This document shows positions 18,846 to 32,100 of a stretch of 64,000 nucleotides of DNA, one piece after another (position 1 is the first letter of the stretch; each line of letters opens with the position of its first letter). The notes under the pieces were generated by a model. That model did not search any database. It saw only the letters and a program-made list of their open reading frames with translations, and was not told where the DNA came from. Location of the stretch: NCBI RefSeq assembly GCF_000003815.2, contig NC_049983.1, positions 24,394,068-24,458,067 on the forward strand, given 5' to 3'. Made by a program: the position numbers and the translations under genes. The stretch is from Branchiostoma floridae. Its lineage: Eukaryota; Chordata; Leptocardii; Amphioxiformes; Branchiostomatidae.

Positions 18846-19854
18846 TTACCTTCGCCCCGTGCTTGTATTGAGAAGCTGTGCCACCCAGAACGAACCTGCA
18901 CGAGAGGCTGATAGGCAAGTACAGTATTTAGAGGGAACATATATGTAGACTGTAGACACTTTTACAGAACTGATGTGTTTGATGCAGTGGGACATTTTCA
19001 AACTTTAACAATTTCCTGTAGCAAAACATAGTCTGTGATGAAGGCACGGAGGCGATGAACTTAAAATGAAACCTGAAATGAAACCTAAGATGATTCACAA
19101 ACCAAGCCGGAATACGGACACGTCTGCTGACTGTTTCCCACCCATCCATTTGCAATGAGTCATGGTGTGTGGCACTGCTGACTACATGTCCAGAACAAGA
19201 TCGTCAAGCAATAAACAGAGGGTTCTGTCTAAGTTTGGGATCATGACCAAAGTATCGGAACATATGTTCACGGGTGGTAGCTCCCTATGAAGCTGTTAGA
19301 TCATACTCCACAAACTCACAAACTTGTTACGACATCGATTTCCAATTTAATGTCTTTTTCATGTACAATGCACTACCCCACCTTCTTGCCAGAGGGCGTT
19401 TAACTCCATGTCACTTGTTGTATTTGTCCGTGCCCCGAAGGCTAATAAAACTTTTCCTTTATTGTACATGTATACTGGACCGAATCCTGAGAATAATGCA
19501 TCTCTGGTGAACACTGGTTGGGGACTATTGAACGTCTATAGATACAACTGGAGGCACGTCCACTAAGCCACACTTGTGGTGCCTTACACGACACTGTCTC
19601 AAACTGAAATTTCCAGAACACACAAACTGTCTGCAATAGGAACACAGACTTATTCTGCTTAGCCAGCCTGCTAGCCAACTATATATCGACAACACCAGTG
19701 TAAACAGAGTAGGTTTCACACCAGCTTATACATATATATATACAGTACAGATAGGGCACAAAATTCCATTCCTTTTTACATTTACAAAGTACCGCCGGAA
19801 GACATTTTCTCATCAAGTACATAACATCATCACATCATCAAGTATCCCCATCGA
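18846..19854 (-). other. 3' flank of gene C
   Basis: Contains the candidate poly(A) signal at 19458. No other recognised feature. Confidence 0.6.
19458..19463 (-). terminator. Candidate polyadenylation signal AATAAA, gene C
   Basis: AATAAA lies about 390 nt past the gene C stop. No other AATAAA is seen between it and the stop. Confidence 0.4.
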
Positions 19855-20175
19855 TCAGAACGTGTACGTGATCCAATAGAAAATATTGAACAGTACAAAA
19901 GACAGCGGGAAGATGATTCGGGAGTACTTGTCGATGACGTTGATGTCCTTGATCTCGACTTTGAAGGCGGCCCGTTTCTCGCGGAGGTTGGACACGACGT
20001 TGGACGCCACGTCGAAGAACGTGGTCTGCTGTCTCTCCGCGCCTCTTCTGCGCGTGCTGGAGGCCGTTGACCCCACCCCCGGGGAGGTGGGCGAGTCGTC
20101 ATCCGTCTTGTTGGACTCCGTGACGGCCGTCTTCAGGGCTCCCTTCAGCGGCTTGGCCTCACCCAGGACCTTTAC
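19855..20175 (-). CDS. Gene C exon 9 equivalent (cytoplasmic loop, TM4, stop)
   Basis: The acceptor is CTTTGTTTTGCCAG. It encodes [15 protein letters not shown], a Ser/Thr-rich part, [11 protein letters not shown], then TM4 and the stop TGA at 19855-19857. Confidence 0.93.
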   Translation of the reverse strand, partial: VKVLGEAKPLKGALKTAVTESNKTDDDSPTSPGVGSTASSTRRRGAERQQTTFFDVASNVVSNLREKRAAFKVEIKDINVIDKYSRIIFPLSFVLFNIFYWITYTF

Positions 20176-23100
20176 CTGGCAAAACAAAGCAAGTGTATGA
20201 TGACGATTGTAATCGTTTTAAAATGGCTGGAAATATGTTTGTTTTCACCAAGATCTCTTGAATGAGACCAACTACCCTCCTATAAAAATGCCATTTCATA
20301 GCCAATAACTTTGTACCTCCTTCTCTCTATTTTTTTGTTTTAATTTTCCTCTTTCTGGCTTTCTTGTTGCCCGTAATATACCAACTAACCGCTACGGGAC
20401 CCAAAAGTTAATCATCTTGAGGTCTCATAAAGGAATCTCCACATACTGAATGACATAACAATCCATCCTGGCATTCTAGAGCTTTTATGGTCATAGACAC
20501 ACATACACACATACAGACGCTGCCGAAACTAAATATGGTGCAGTTTTCGAACCTCCTCCTGCTTTTTATTTTTGTTCTTTCTTGCTCTCAGCCTCTTCCT
20601 GGCTCGGTGCTTGGAAGTGGTGGACTCGAAGTTGACGAAGGCGTACTCCAGAAGCGCGGCGAAGACGAAGACGAAACACATGACCAGATAGACGTCCACG
20701 GCCTTGATGTACGAGATTCTGGGGAGAGAAGCCCGCGCGCTGGTGATGAAGGTCGTCATGGTCAGGACGGTGGTGATACCTGGAAAGGACCACACGATTT
20801 GTGACAAACTGTTCATCCTTGAATTTTTTAAATTTCACAGCTCCAGTTTCCATTCTTTCTGGGTCGTAAACCGCTCAATGTAGTGTTGTCATTGTCACGT
20901 AAAACAAAATGTCTTCACTTATACAGTTTAATAAATCAGTCATATTGTACGTACTTAGTATAAGAGAGTTAACTTTAAGAGTTACCGCACAGAAGCAGAG
21001 CTGGGTACGTTTTACCTCGCATCCACAAAACATGACGTCACACGAAGACAAACTTTACAAAACACTTGTGGTCAAGCTTGTAGATTAACATGTATTGCGG
21101 TGCGATGTTGTACATGACAAAGAAAGATACCACTCGCAAAAAACAATACGAAGATGGGTACGGCAGATGTCGCGAGGAAGCAGAAACTAGAGGGAACGCA
21201 CCAGAAGAGAATAGCTGTGTCATGCTGAAGAGAACCAGGGAGCCTGTGGGAAGATCAGACCGCGGAGTGATAGGAGATGAGCAGAAAGGGCGAAGCGGTT
21301 TCGGACATAGTCGACACGACAATGGGCATGTACACAAAACGTGATACGTAAAATGGGAAGCTTCATCACAGACATTAGGTTGGTCATTCTGTTCGGCTCA
21401 GCTAATGTCCGTATGAGGTTCTTATGGAAGTCTTAGCTTCTAACGGGCTTCACAGGTTGATGGAGAAATGATAGAAATTCGACAAATTTAGACAGATGAT
21501 ATGCCGGCGTACTCAGCTGGTGTCAAATCATACTTCTCGGACAGCTAACTCCTTTGACATTGGGATGTGTCTATATTTTTCCAATAGTGTAAATGCTTTC
21601 AAGTTCGCTTGGATTTACTTTCGCGGTAGCGGGGAAAAAATGACTTTTCGCGGTGGGTTTAAGTTCGCGCGCAACACCATAGACTGCAGTCTCATACCAT
21701 AAAAGAAAAATGTTCGCGGTGGTTTTAAGTTCGCGGTGAAGAGGTCATCGCGGAAACCGCGAACATTAATCCACCGCGAACATTGCATTTACAGTACTGC
21801 ATTTTTTTCCAGCGACCCATGGAACCTGATAGAGACTTCCATAGACTACCAAGAATTCCATGCGGACCCCATAAGTGTGAGCGGTCGCATGCACTGTAAC
21901 TGTTGATCTCGTGTACAAACAGAAACGCGGATGGCAAAGACAGAAGAAGCGGCACGCACAGGCAAGTAAAGCGGCAAGTGACGAGTTGGGGAAGGGTGGG
22001 GTACGACACGTGTGGTCAGAAAGATGAAGATAACCGGTTTTAAGACGCACCAGAGAAGTGGAGTGTCATACTCAACAGAACCAGGATGCCTGCAAAGGCA
22101 GACCAAAGACACCGTTACACGGGGGATACGAGGACATGTACAACCGCAACAAGACGAATGTGTCGTCGGAGTTCTTAACTCCTCTGCTACAGACTTCACT
22201 ACATTCGACTAATCGCTGGCGAAGTGTGGTGTGTGGTAGATAATGCCTGGAACTGAAAATGCTTCGAGCAACTGCGTGGAAGAAACATTATCTGCCACAG
22301 GCACCAACTTCGCCACGATAAGGTGCAGAACTACCACTTAGAGGGATTATGTTTGGTGAAAACTTTATAGCTAGTTTCGGCACAGGTAAATTTGTTTGAT
22401 AAGTTGGTGCAATTTGTAAATATTACGCCACAAAGCCTTTGAACATAGTCTTTAATACAAGTCATGCCTTTGCAACTTGGAACGCCAAAGGCAAGAGGAT
22501 TACTCACGGCCAAAAGCTCCTCTTTAAAAGCACAATATGCTCAATGCACACCTATTAAGTTGGATACGACAATATATCAGGAGAAACTTTTGTTGAAAAA
22601 AAAAGACTTTAAATGTGACTTTAGATATAATCCAGTCCTATTCCTATTCCTGAAGCTATTGCTCATTCAATTCTGGTTCAACATGAATGCACTTGTTGCC
22701 GTAGCTCTCGTGTTGGATTTGGTTTGATATTTCCTGGATTCTCTAGACTCCCAAAATAAGGTCAAGGAACGAAAAAGAAGTGACTTTCCGCGAGCTCATG
22801 GGACACAATTACGCACCACAGTTCGGGACGCATGGACGTGACATGTTTGAGGAACACTGTTATTGGCGTGAACAGCCACGTGATGTCGTCTGACAACGAC
22901 CACAGAGTCAAAGAACTGGACAGACAGAAGGCAGGACAAGATTCAACGAAGACGTCTTTGAGAACGTTTCAAATACAGTAGCGAAGAAGGATGCACTTCA
23001 CCATCAAACCTATAGTAATACGTGCTGTTACCTTATACTATGATCGCTTTTCTGAACTTAGCTTGTTCATTATTTCTAAACATGTGCTTCAACCGGAGCG

Positions 23101-26100
23101 TCGAGTTATTGAGCATGCAGTAGACAACAGTCAAGTTATCATATCATAGCATCTGTGTTGGTAGTGACCATTATGATAGTACAATGCTAAACTTTCTTTC
23201 AACACAAAATTATACATGGATCAAAATTTTAACGGCCGCTGCCACCTTCTTCAGGATCAATACAGATGACCAATCACTTCAGAACGTAAACTCGCGAGAG
23301 TTAGAGACACGTGATCTTATTAACACGTGATCTTGTGGATACGTGACGTCAGCACTTGGTCAAAACAGTATTTAAACACAATTTAAATTCTCACTATGTT
23401 TCAACTGCAGGTTTTCTCGTGTTGTGTCATTTGTCGGCAGGTCTTTGACACTGCAACGATGAAGAAGAATTGACAGTAAGGACGAATTTGTAGGCCGAAT
23501 ACTGCCCAAACTATCCTTTCTGACTTTACAGATTCCTTAATGCAAGTTATGTTCTACCTGTCAGTTTAGTCATGTTGTGTCATTTGTCAGCAGGTCTTTG
23601 ACACTGCAATGATGAAGAAGAAAATACAGCAAGGACCGATTTGTAAACCGAATACTGCAAAAATATACTTTCCGACACGGATTCAGAGGTATTGCACAGT
23701 AGATAAGAGCCAAGTATATAAACACAATACATGTTATAACTATATTTTTGCTGAAGATTGTTTGTTGTTGTGTCATCTTTCTCTATTTTTCTCAATCATT
23801 GTTGTGTCTCAAATACCTACCGAAAAATGACACAACAAAAACCGGATTTTGCCGGAATGGTCATTGGAGCTATCTCATGTATTCTTTCATGCTTGTAGAA
23901 ACGTCCCTACCCAGAGCTACCCTGGCCGGTACCGCCTCGTGGTTGATCCAGAAGGACACCCAGGAGCTGATGACGAGCAGGATGGACGGCACGTAGGTCT
24001 GAAGCAGGAAGAAGAACACGTTTCTGTGCAGCTTGAAGCTCAGCACAAGTCTTGGGTAGGTACCTGAGGGAATGGGGATATTCAGTATATTCAGATATAC
24101 AGTATAAATGTGGTAATATTCAGTATAGATGTTGGAATATTCAGTATAGATATGGAAATATTCAGTATAGATGTCGGGATATTCAGTACAGATGTGGGGA
24201 TATTCAGTATAGATGTTGGAATATTGAGTATACCAGTAGATATGGGAATATTCAGTATAGATGTGGGAATATTGAGTATAGATGTGGGAATATTCAGTAT
24301 AGATGTGGGAATATTCAATATAGACGTGGGAATATTCAGTATAGATGTGGGGATATTCAGTAAACACGTGGGAATATTCAGTCTATATTCAGTATACATC
24401 TATTCAGTATCAGTATAGATGTGGGAATATTCAGTATAGATGTGGTAATGTTCAGTATAGATGTGGTAATATTCAGTATAGATGTGGGAATATTCAGTAT
24501 AGACGTGGGAATATTCAGTATAGATGTGGGAATATTCAGTATAGACGTGGGAATATACAGTATAGACGTGGTAATATTCAGTATAGATGTGGGAATATTC
24601 AGTATATAAGTGGGAATATTCAGTATAGATGTGGGAAGATTCAGTATGGATGTGGGAATATTCAGTATAGACGTGGGGATATTCAGTATAGATGTGGGAA
24701 TATTCAATATAGATATTGAGTATTGTGAATATTGAGTATAGATGTGGACAATTTAGTATAAATGCTGGAATATTCAGTATACCAGTAGATGTGGGGATAT
24801 TGATTATAGATGTGGGAATATTCAGTATATATGTGGGATTATTCAGTATAGATGTGGGAATATTCAGTATAGATGTGGGAATATTCAGAATAGATGTGAA
24901 CATATTCAGTATAGATGTGAACATATTCAGTATAGATGTGGGAATATTCAATATAGATGTGGGAATATTCAGTATAGATGTGGGAATATTCAGAATAGAT
25001 GTGAACATATTCAGTATAGATGTGAACATATTCAGTATAGATGTGAACATATTCAGTATAGATGTGGGAAGATACAGTATAGATGTGGTAATATTCAGTT
25101 TAGATGTGGTAATATTCAGTATAGATGTGGTAATATTCAGTGTAGATGTGGGAATATTCAGTATAGATGTGGTAATATTCAGTTTAGATGTGGGAATATT
25201 CAGTATAGATGTGGTAATATTCAGTGTAGATGTGGTAATATCCAGTATAGATGTTGGAATATTCAGTATCAATGTTGGAATATTCAGTGTAGATGTGGAA
25301 ATATTCAGTATAGATGAGGAAATATTCAGTATAGATGTGGTAATATTCAGTATAGATGTGGGAATATTCAGTATAGATGTGGGAATATTCAGTATAGATG
25401 TGGAAATATTCATTATAGATGTGGGAATATTCAGTATAGATGTGGGAACATTCAGTAAAGACGTGGGAATATTCAGTAAAGATGTGGAAATATTCAGTAA
25501 AGACGTGAGAATATTCAGTAGATATTTGGGAATATTCAGTATAGACGTGGGAATATTCAGTATAGATGTGGGAATATTCAGTAGAGATTTGGGAATATTC
25601 AGTATAGACGTGGGAATATTGAGTATAGACGTGGGAATATACAGTAAATACGTGAGAATATTCAGTATGGACGTGAGAATATTAAGTATAGATGTGGCAA
25701 TATTCAGTAGAGATGTGGAAATATTCAGTAGAGATGTGGAGATATTCAGTAGATGTCTCCAGACAATGAAAGGCAATGGATGCTGCCTGAAACACTGTTA
25801 GTCACTTCTGTTCGGTTGTTTGGTTTGGTCTGTACAATGTGATGCTAATAAATATGTGACAGACCGTCTCGAAAAGAAACAGTGGACTTTTGACGCTATC
25901 ACCACGCCAATTGAAATAGAAAGCGTCACGTCTGCCAGAGCAAAGGTGTCAGGCGAGCTCGTAAAGAAAAAGGGCTACAACTGCGTCATGTCACGCGTAC
26001 TTGAAGGGATGGCCATCGTCATAATGCATTGCCTGGACATGCTCGATTTTAAAAGAAAAATCACAACCTAAACATAAACTGACGTATGAGCATAAAAAAG

Positions 26101-29100
26101 TCAGAACCCCTGTCTTAATGTACATAATTTTTTTGAAGAGCTGAAGCACTGTCACTTTTGTAGCTTTAACTTTACAGTAGAAGTTAATTGCACAACGGAT
26201 TACCGCACACTTCTGTTAATTGCACGAAATTTCAAAATCCCAAACCGGTGAGGTCCATCTGAATAATTTCGCATTTTTGCACCACCCGCATAATTGCACG
26301 AATTACACTGACAAATGGGGTGTGCAATTAAACGTCTCCTTACTGTACTACAAAGCCACTACGTGAAAAGAAACGTTTCCAGGGTCCCCACTTACCTGTT
26401 TCGTAGACGGACTCTGCGGTCATCGTGTTGTGATCACCGAGCGAGAATTGAGACAGGTCGATTTTGTCCAGGTTGTGGATAGATTTGTTTCCGTTCTTCC
26501 ACGTGAATATCAGGTCTTCTTTGGTGTAACCGTCTGTGTAACAGAGCGCATAATGACCACATGTTAATTCAGACTTATGATTTCAAGAAATCCACAGAAA
26601 ATGATAATCACTGATAAACATTTGTTTTTCTGCTGAGGAATAGAGAAGATAAGTAAGAACAAAGGAGAAGACCACTTAATTTATGAGCTGTCAAACACAT
26701 CTTGCCTGATGATATCAGCACCTAGCTCATGGATAAATAGAAGGCGGATTTGAGATTGTAGGTCAGTTCGGTCGAGAAACAGTGAGGAGAGGATGTGACA
26801 GTGTAAAGATCTTTTCCCAGCCACGGCAACCATTGAGCGCCTTTGATCATCATTCTCTACCACCGGAGATCCTCACCTTATTTACATCTGCAAAAGACAT
26901 TTTTTTTCGTATTTGAAAAGCCTGACGACTCTAGATGATTCTGACTCCCCACTGCAGCATTTCAGATACCTTTGCTTTGACAGAAGCCAAAGCCTGCAAC
27001 TAATTGAAGTTGCTATCTATATTGTAGTTAAAATAAGCTGGTTCGTTATGCCAAAGAGTGGCTATACCGGTGGATCCTTTCAGATTTAGACTGTTTTCTG
27101 ATTTAGACCATTTCCTGATATCGGAAAGTCATGGTGGTAGTCAGAAAGCAGTCTACATCTAGCCACTCTTGACATGTACAGTAACAATCAATCAATCAAT
27201 CAATCAATCAGCCGCGGGCATCAGGGGAGATGCATAGCGGCTGTAGACATGTCCCTTCAAGATGTTCTGTTTTCAGCCAGAGTTCTCCAGTCAGATCAGT
27301 AACGAAACCATTAAAACAAAATAAAATATACTGGCCTACTCTGATTGTTATTGATCATGATGATATTAGGAGCTAGAAATAATTACAGAACAGTTGGAGT
27401 CTTCAAGGTTGTCATTTATCTAATTAGACAGTACAAAAACTATTAAACTTAAAGATACAGAGTGTGATTGATACACATGCCTGAAGGAAACTAGAAGAGG
27501 TGTAAGAAAATGAAACGATGAATATGTTTCATTTTAGAAAGCAGACACTTCATGTCTTTAATTCAATGATTGATCGTCTAATAAACCGTGAAATCCAACA
27601 GTGTGATGGATGTGAAGTACCATCAAATGTGTCATTATCGTTCGTTATCATGAGTCAAATAGATTAAACAGAGCATCTTCCTGGTTTTGCATCTCCCAAT
27701 AATGGATTGACATACATATATCGGGTTGATGGACGTCATGATAAAACAAACAGCTGGCAATCATATGTCCTTCTTTGATATCCCAATACGGCCTGAAGAC
27801 ATCAATTTCATGCGCAAAATAAAGCAGTACTACCTCAATGCGGAAAATAGAGGGTAAAATAACACCTTATTAATTATGAGCTAAGCCATCAGGTACGTAT
27901 ATACAGCTTAAAGAGTTTCACATGATGCGCTTCAATGAGACAAATGTATGACATCTGTGACATGGTAATCATGTATTGGTTCAACGCCCGACCTGGAACG
28001 ATTAGAAGGTTGAAATCATTTTTATTGGATGGAGGGGGGGGGGGGGGAGTAGCATACTTTCAATGCTAAAACATACCTTGGTCATCCCTTTGTCTCATGA
28101 CAAGGTAAGAAAAACTTGAGGGCGCAAGGTAAGAAAAATGCAATGCAATATCTATGTAGACATACATAACCGTTGCTCCAAATCATCTTAGTTATCTGAG
28201 TATGTTTATATTGGGTACTTCTTGCCCCTCTGGACGCAGACGGGCAATATAATACCAGGGTCTCCAGTCTAACTTAATTTTCGTTTGTCGTTGACAGATG
28301 ACGGCACCTGTCAGACGTCCCCTGCAACCGGAATATCACAATCATTGGATCCCAACATGCCCCTGGCATTAATTAAGTAGTAGCCTCCCTGAACTGAGTA
28401 TTACCCCCTAGTTCTTTTTATTAAAGTTGCCCTGCCTTATGATGCGTTTTCCATCTCAGTGACATTTTTAGAATCATTTTTGCCTATCGGCAATTCCGTG
28501 TTAGCAGCAGAATGCGTACTCTTGGTTCAAGACTCAAGCGCAACTGATGTATTCTTAACGGTACATTAAAGTTCGGGCATGATTACCACATGTTACAAAC
28601 TTTGCAAGTTTCCTGCTTGACGTTGCTTTCAACTGAAGAAAGCAGCTAAAACATAACGTAATTCTTATATTTCACATTTGCTTAGTCTTTGCAATGCCAT
28701 CTTGTAGCTGTCAGGACTGGAGTTAACGGGCGTTCATAACTTGCAATGGGTAAATGGCAGATAACTTTTATCTTTCTTTGGCAAAGCTTCATGAAGTCCA
28801 CATTTTTAAAGTGACTAAAATTTGCGATTTTGCTGAGGGATGTCTCCAATTAAAACTATGTCGATTTCTTTCTTATACGGGCACATGATAGATATACCTC
28901 CTAAAATCCCATAAAGTCGCTTTATGACTTGAACTTGCCGTTTTGAGCTGTCATGAAAGATGAAGTGAAAGTTTAAAGCGCCTTTGGTGTCCGGTGAAAA
29001 GTTATGTCTGAGACTGTGGTCCAGACAGATGGCCTTCTTACGACGCAAAACGGGCCGGCTTATCACAAGCAGTCTAAATTCCACCAACGGAATTGCATAT

Positions 29101-32100
29101 CTTAGATTTACGTATCGCTTTCCAATCTTCATCGAACGTTTCTATCATGGATACGTCGATGACAATAGTGCTTTGTCGACAAAACTAATGATAGATTATC
29201 ATCGTTTGAATTACAAAGAAAAACTTTACGTTTATGTTTGAAGAATGTGTCCCTTAGCAATATCTTGGCGCCACCAGGCGCCATGGACTTACGCGTTTTG
29301 TTTAGGTGTCAGTTTGTGATATTACTTGACTCGGTGCAGATATACATGGCCTAAAAACCCTTATGGTGGTCTAAAGGTAGGATTGTGCGCCCTTTTCTGT
29401 ATCTGGTAGTGAAGACTTTACCGTAAATCCGTGAAAATCCTAGCCTTTTATTATCCAGGGCCGACGACATCTTAGATTCATGTTCCACATTTCCAACAAT
29501 CCCACCTTACTAAGGTCTGTAGCTCCCCGTACTTTTGTGTTAGACAGCTGAATGCCAAGTGCATCAGCATGTGTCTGCTAAGATTTAGCCCCCATTAGAC
29601 TGATAACACATACTCCATTACAAAGTTTCTATTCCAACAGGTGGCATAGTGACTGGTATATTTTACTTGCTTTCTTCTAAACCATTAATGTATTTCCTAT
29701 TAAGGTTTGATTTTGTGTTAAGACGATTTCTTTCCTATCTAATGATACCTGCCCGTCGATTGTTTTTCTTTTACAGTATCTTCTAGTAGGCATTTATCTT
29801 CCTGTTGAATGCTTGGATATTTCTTGTTATGGACGCATTTGGAGCAAACTTGCGCGCATTTAACACAACAATTTACACACAAAACTTTTCAGGCAAGTTA
29901 AAGAAAAGCTACAACTGTCCATCATCGCAAATCACCTACTTGAATTTTGACACGGCCTTTGGAAGGCATCTATATGCAGTATGCGGTCCTTTGTGTGAAC
30001 GCCCTAGTTCAAGAGCGCTGCGTTCTAATAGATAGCAGTGCTTTCCAAAGACACTAGCCAGGCATAAATTGCTGGCCTCGGGCCCAACACCTTCTGCAAA
30101 GACCAACAAAAATTATCTTAGGACATGATCACCATTTCAAAGCGCCCGGATCGCGTCTTTATTGCGTGTGTTGCACAATTGACTGATCCCGCGATCGTTA
30201 CAGATGTCTGGTGGATGATCGTGTCATCACGGCCAGAAAGCAACAGAAGGCCAGATAAAGCAGCTGGCAGGATGACTGATGTCTTGCTTTGGCTGCTCAG
30301 TATTCAGTGTGCAGCCCGCACGACCTTTCCCACTCCTAGATGGGAGCACTTTGTGTGACTACTCTCTCTCCCAAGTCGGAGTGTAAATTGCAAAACTTGA
30401 CTGTGTTTTAAAAAGAGCCGGCAGCGTTTGGTTGACAGATGATCTGGGTAATCCGACATGCTGTTGCAGCAACAGCGGGAGTGCGGGGAAGTCAAGATAA
30501 CTAAGTTATTACTTGATTCTGTTCGTAACGCCCCATTTTCTCACGACCGGCATCGCCAGGCAATTGATATGAAACACTAAAGACCATTTTTCTAAACTTG
30601 AAATATTTGTGATAAAGATAGAGTTCTTCAGAGAACAACTCTGCAGGCAACAGTTTAGGATCATTGAAAAACCGTATGGTGTTTCAGAGATGAAGAACGA
30701 ATTTTCTTACGATTTGTGTATTTTGTTGTCTTATACATGTAAGTCATACTTTTCCGTATGATGCAATATTTAAATCATAAAATAATCCGCGAACATAACA
30801 CAACAGTACCGCAGTGAACGAACCCCTAAGTGTCGCACCGGTACCCTAATTGCATTCAGTTACCAACATTTATTGACCATTGCAATCCTAAACCTTCACC
30901 ATTGCAAGAAGCGAGACGAATTAAAACCTATATAAACAACGATGTATGCGTATGTTTGGAAACATGTCTTTTTGACAAGTACTTATCCATGTTGGGAAAA
31001 GAAGGGCAATAAAGGTCGTCGGCATTCAATGATGGAAAGATCCATCAAATTTTATTGCGCTTAACTCTCGCAACGGTCTCGTTTCGATGGAGTCTCTACA
31101 CTATAGCATGGTACATTGAGTACATCCTCTAACCGACAACCTATAGGACTGTACCACCCCTGCCCTTGGTGCTGTCCATAACTTCGACCGGACGGAGTTC
31201 TACTCAACAACTTTTCCATCCGTAGATGATGGCCAGCCAGAGTAAGACCTTCTACGCTACGTTTCATATCGAAGTGCCAAAGTGATTGCCAATACGCTGA
31301 CATTCCAGCAGGGCTCGAAATTCATTTTTGGGATTAGGTGCACTGGTGCACCCAGCTCAAAAAATTGGGTGCACCGAAAAAATTTTGGGTGCACCACTTA
31401 AATCTAAGTAGAATGTCAGAAAAACCTAATAACAAAACTTAGTTACAAGTTTTAATTCTTAAACAACTACCATGACAGACATTTATATTATCTTTCTAAC
31501 ACTTAGATATCAAAAATATGATGTACATTGTATACTAGTATACTTGATATCTTTACATACATAAACCTAATAAAATATTAGGGTGCACCCTGTGCACCTA
31601 TTGAAAAAAAATTGGGTGCACAGTTCCAATTTTGGGTGCACCTGGGTGCACATGCACCCAGTATTTCGAGCCCTGTTCCAGCCAGGACAGAGTTTTATTC
31701 ACATTGTCAGCACTCTAGCTAACTCCGCAAGCGGTTCCTCCTGCTGGCCTCAGCTCAACTTCACATTTTTCTTTCCTTCCAGATAAATCAAAGCCAGTTG
31801 TAGCGTGGCTAATGGACTCTTTGCTGCCACGGCCGGTTTTGCGGCGCACAGATAGCGAGAGCGTCTTGAGTTGTCGCCCATCTACCGCGCGTGGCAGGAA
31901 GGGCGGCTTAACTCCGGCCAAGAAGTCTTGTAGAGGCGTAAGGAAACTTGCCTCTGGCGTAACAGAGTGGCTTTCATATAGGTCAGCATACGGAAGCTGT
32001 CTGATAGCACAAGCTGATGCATATATACGCCGTCCACCATGTACAAAGAACACGAGACACTGTATCTACTCAGCAGGTAGCTACGTATACATGGAGATAA

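Noticed and set aside
24400-25801. Long ORFs of 458 codons (minus) and 361 codons (plus) over the same stretch
   Set aside because: Both are produced by the 21-bp minisatellite, whose unit is seven codons with no stop in several frames. Heptads appear on both strands at once, which a real gene would not do.
31061-31303. Small minus-strand gene followed by AATAAAA
   Set aside because: It resembles another intronic remnant at 11100-11282 and has no initiation or splice evidence. More likely part of an unidentified repeat.
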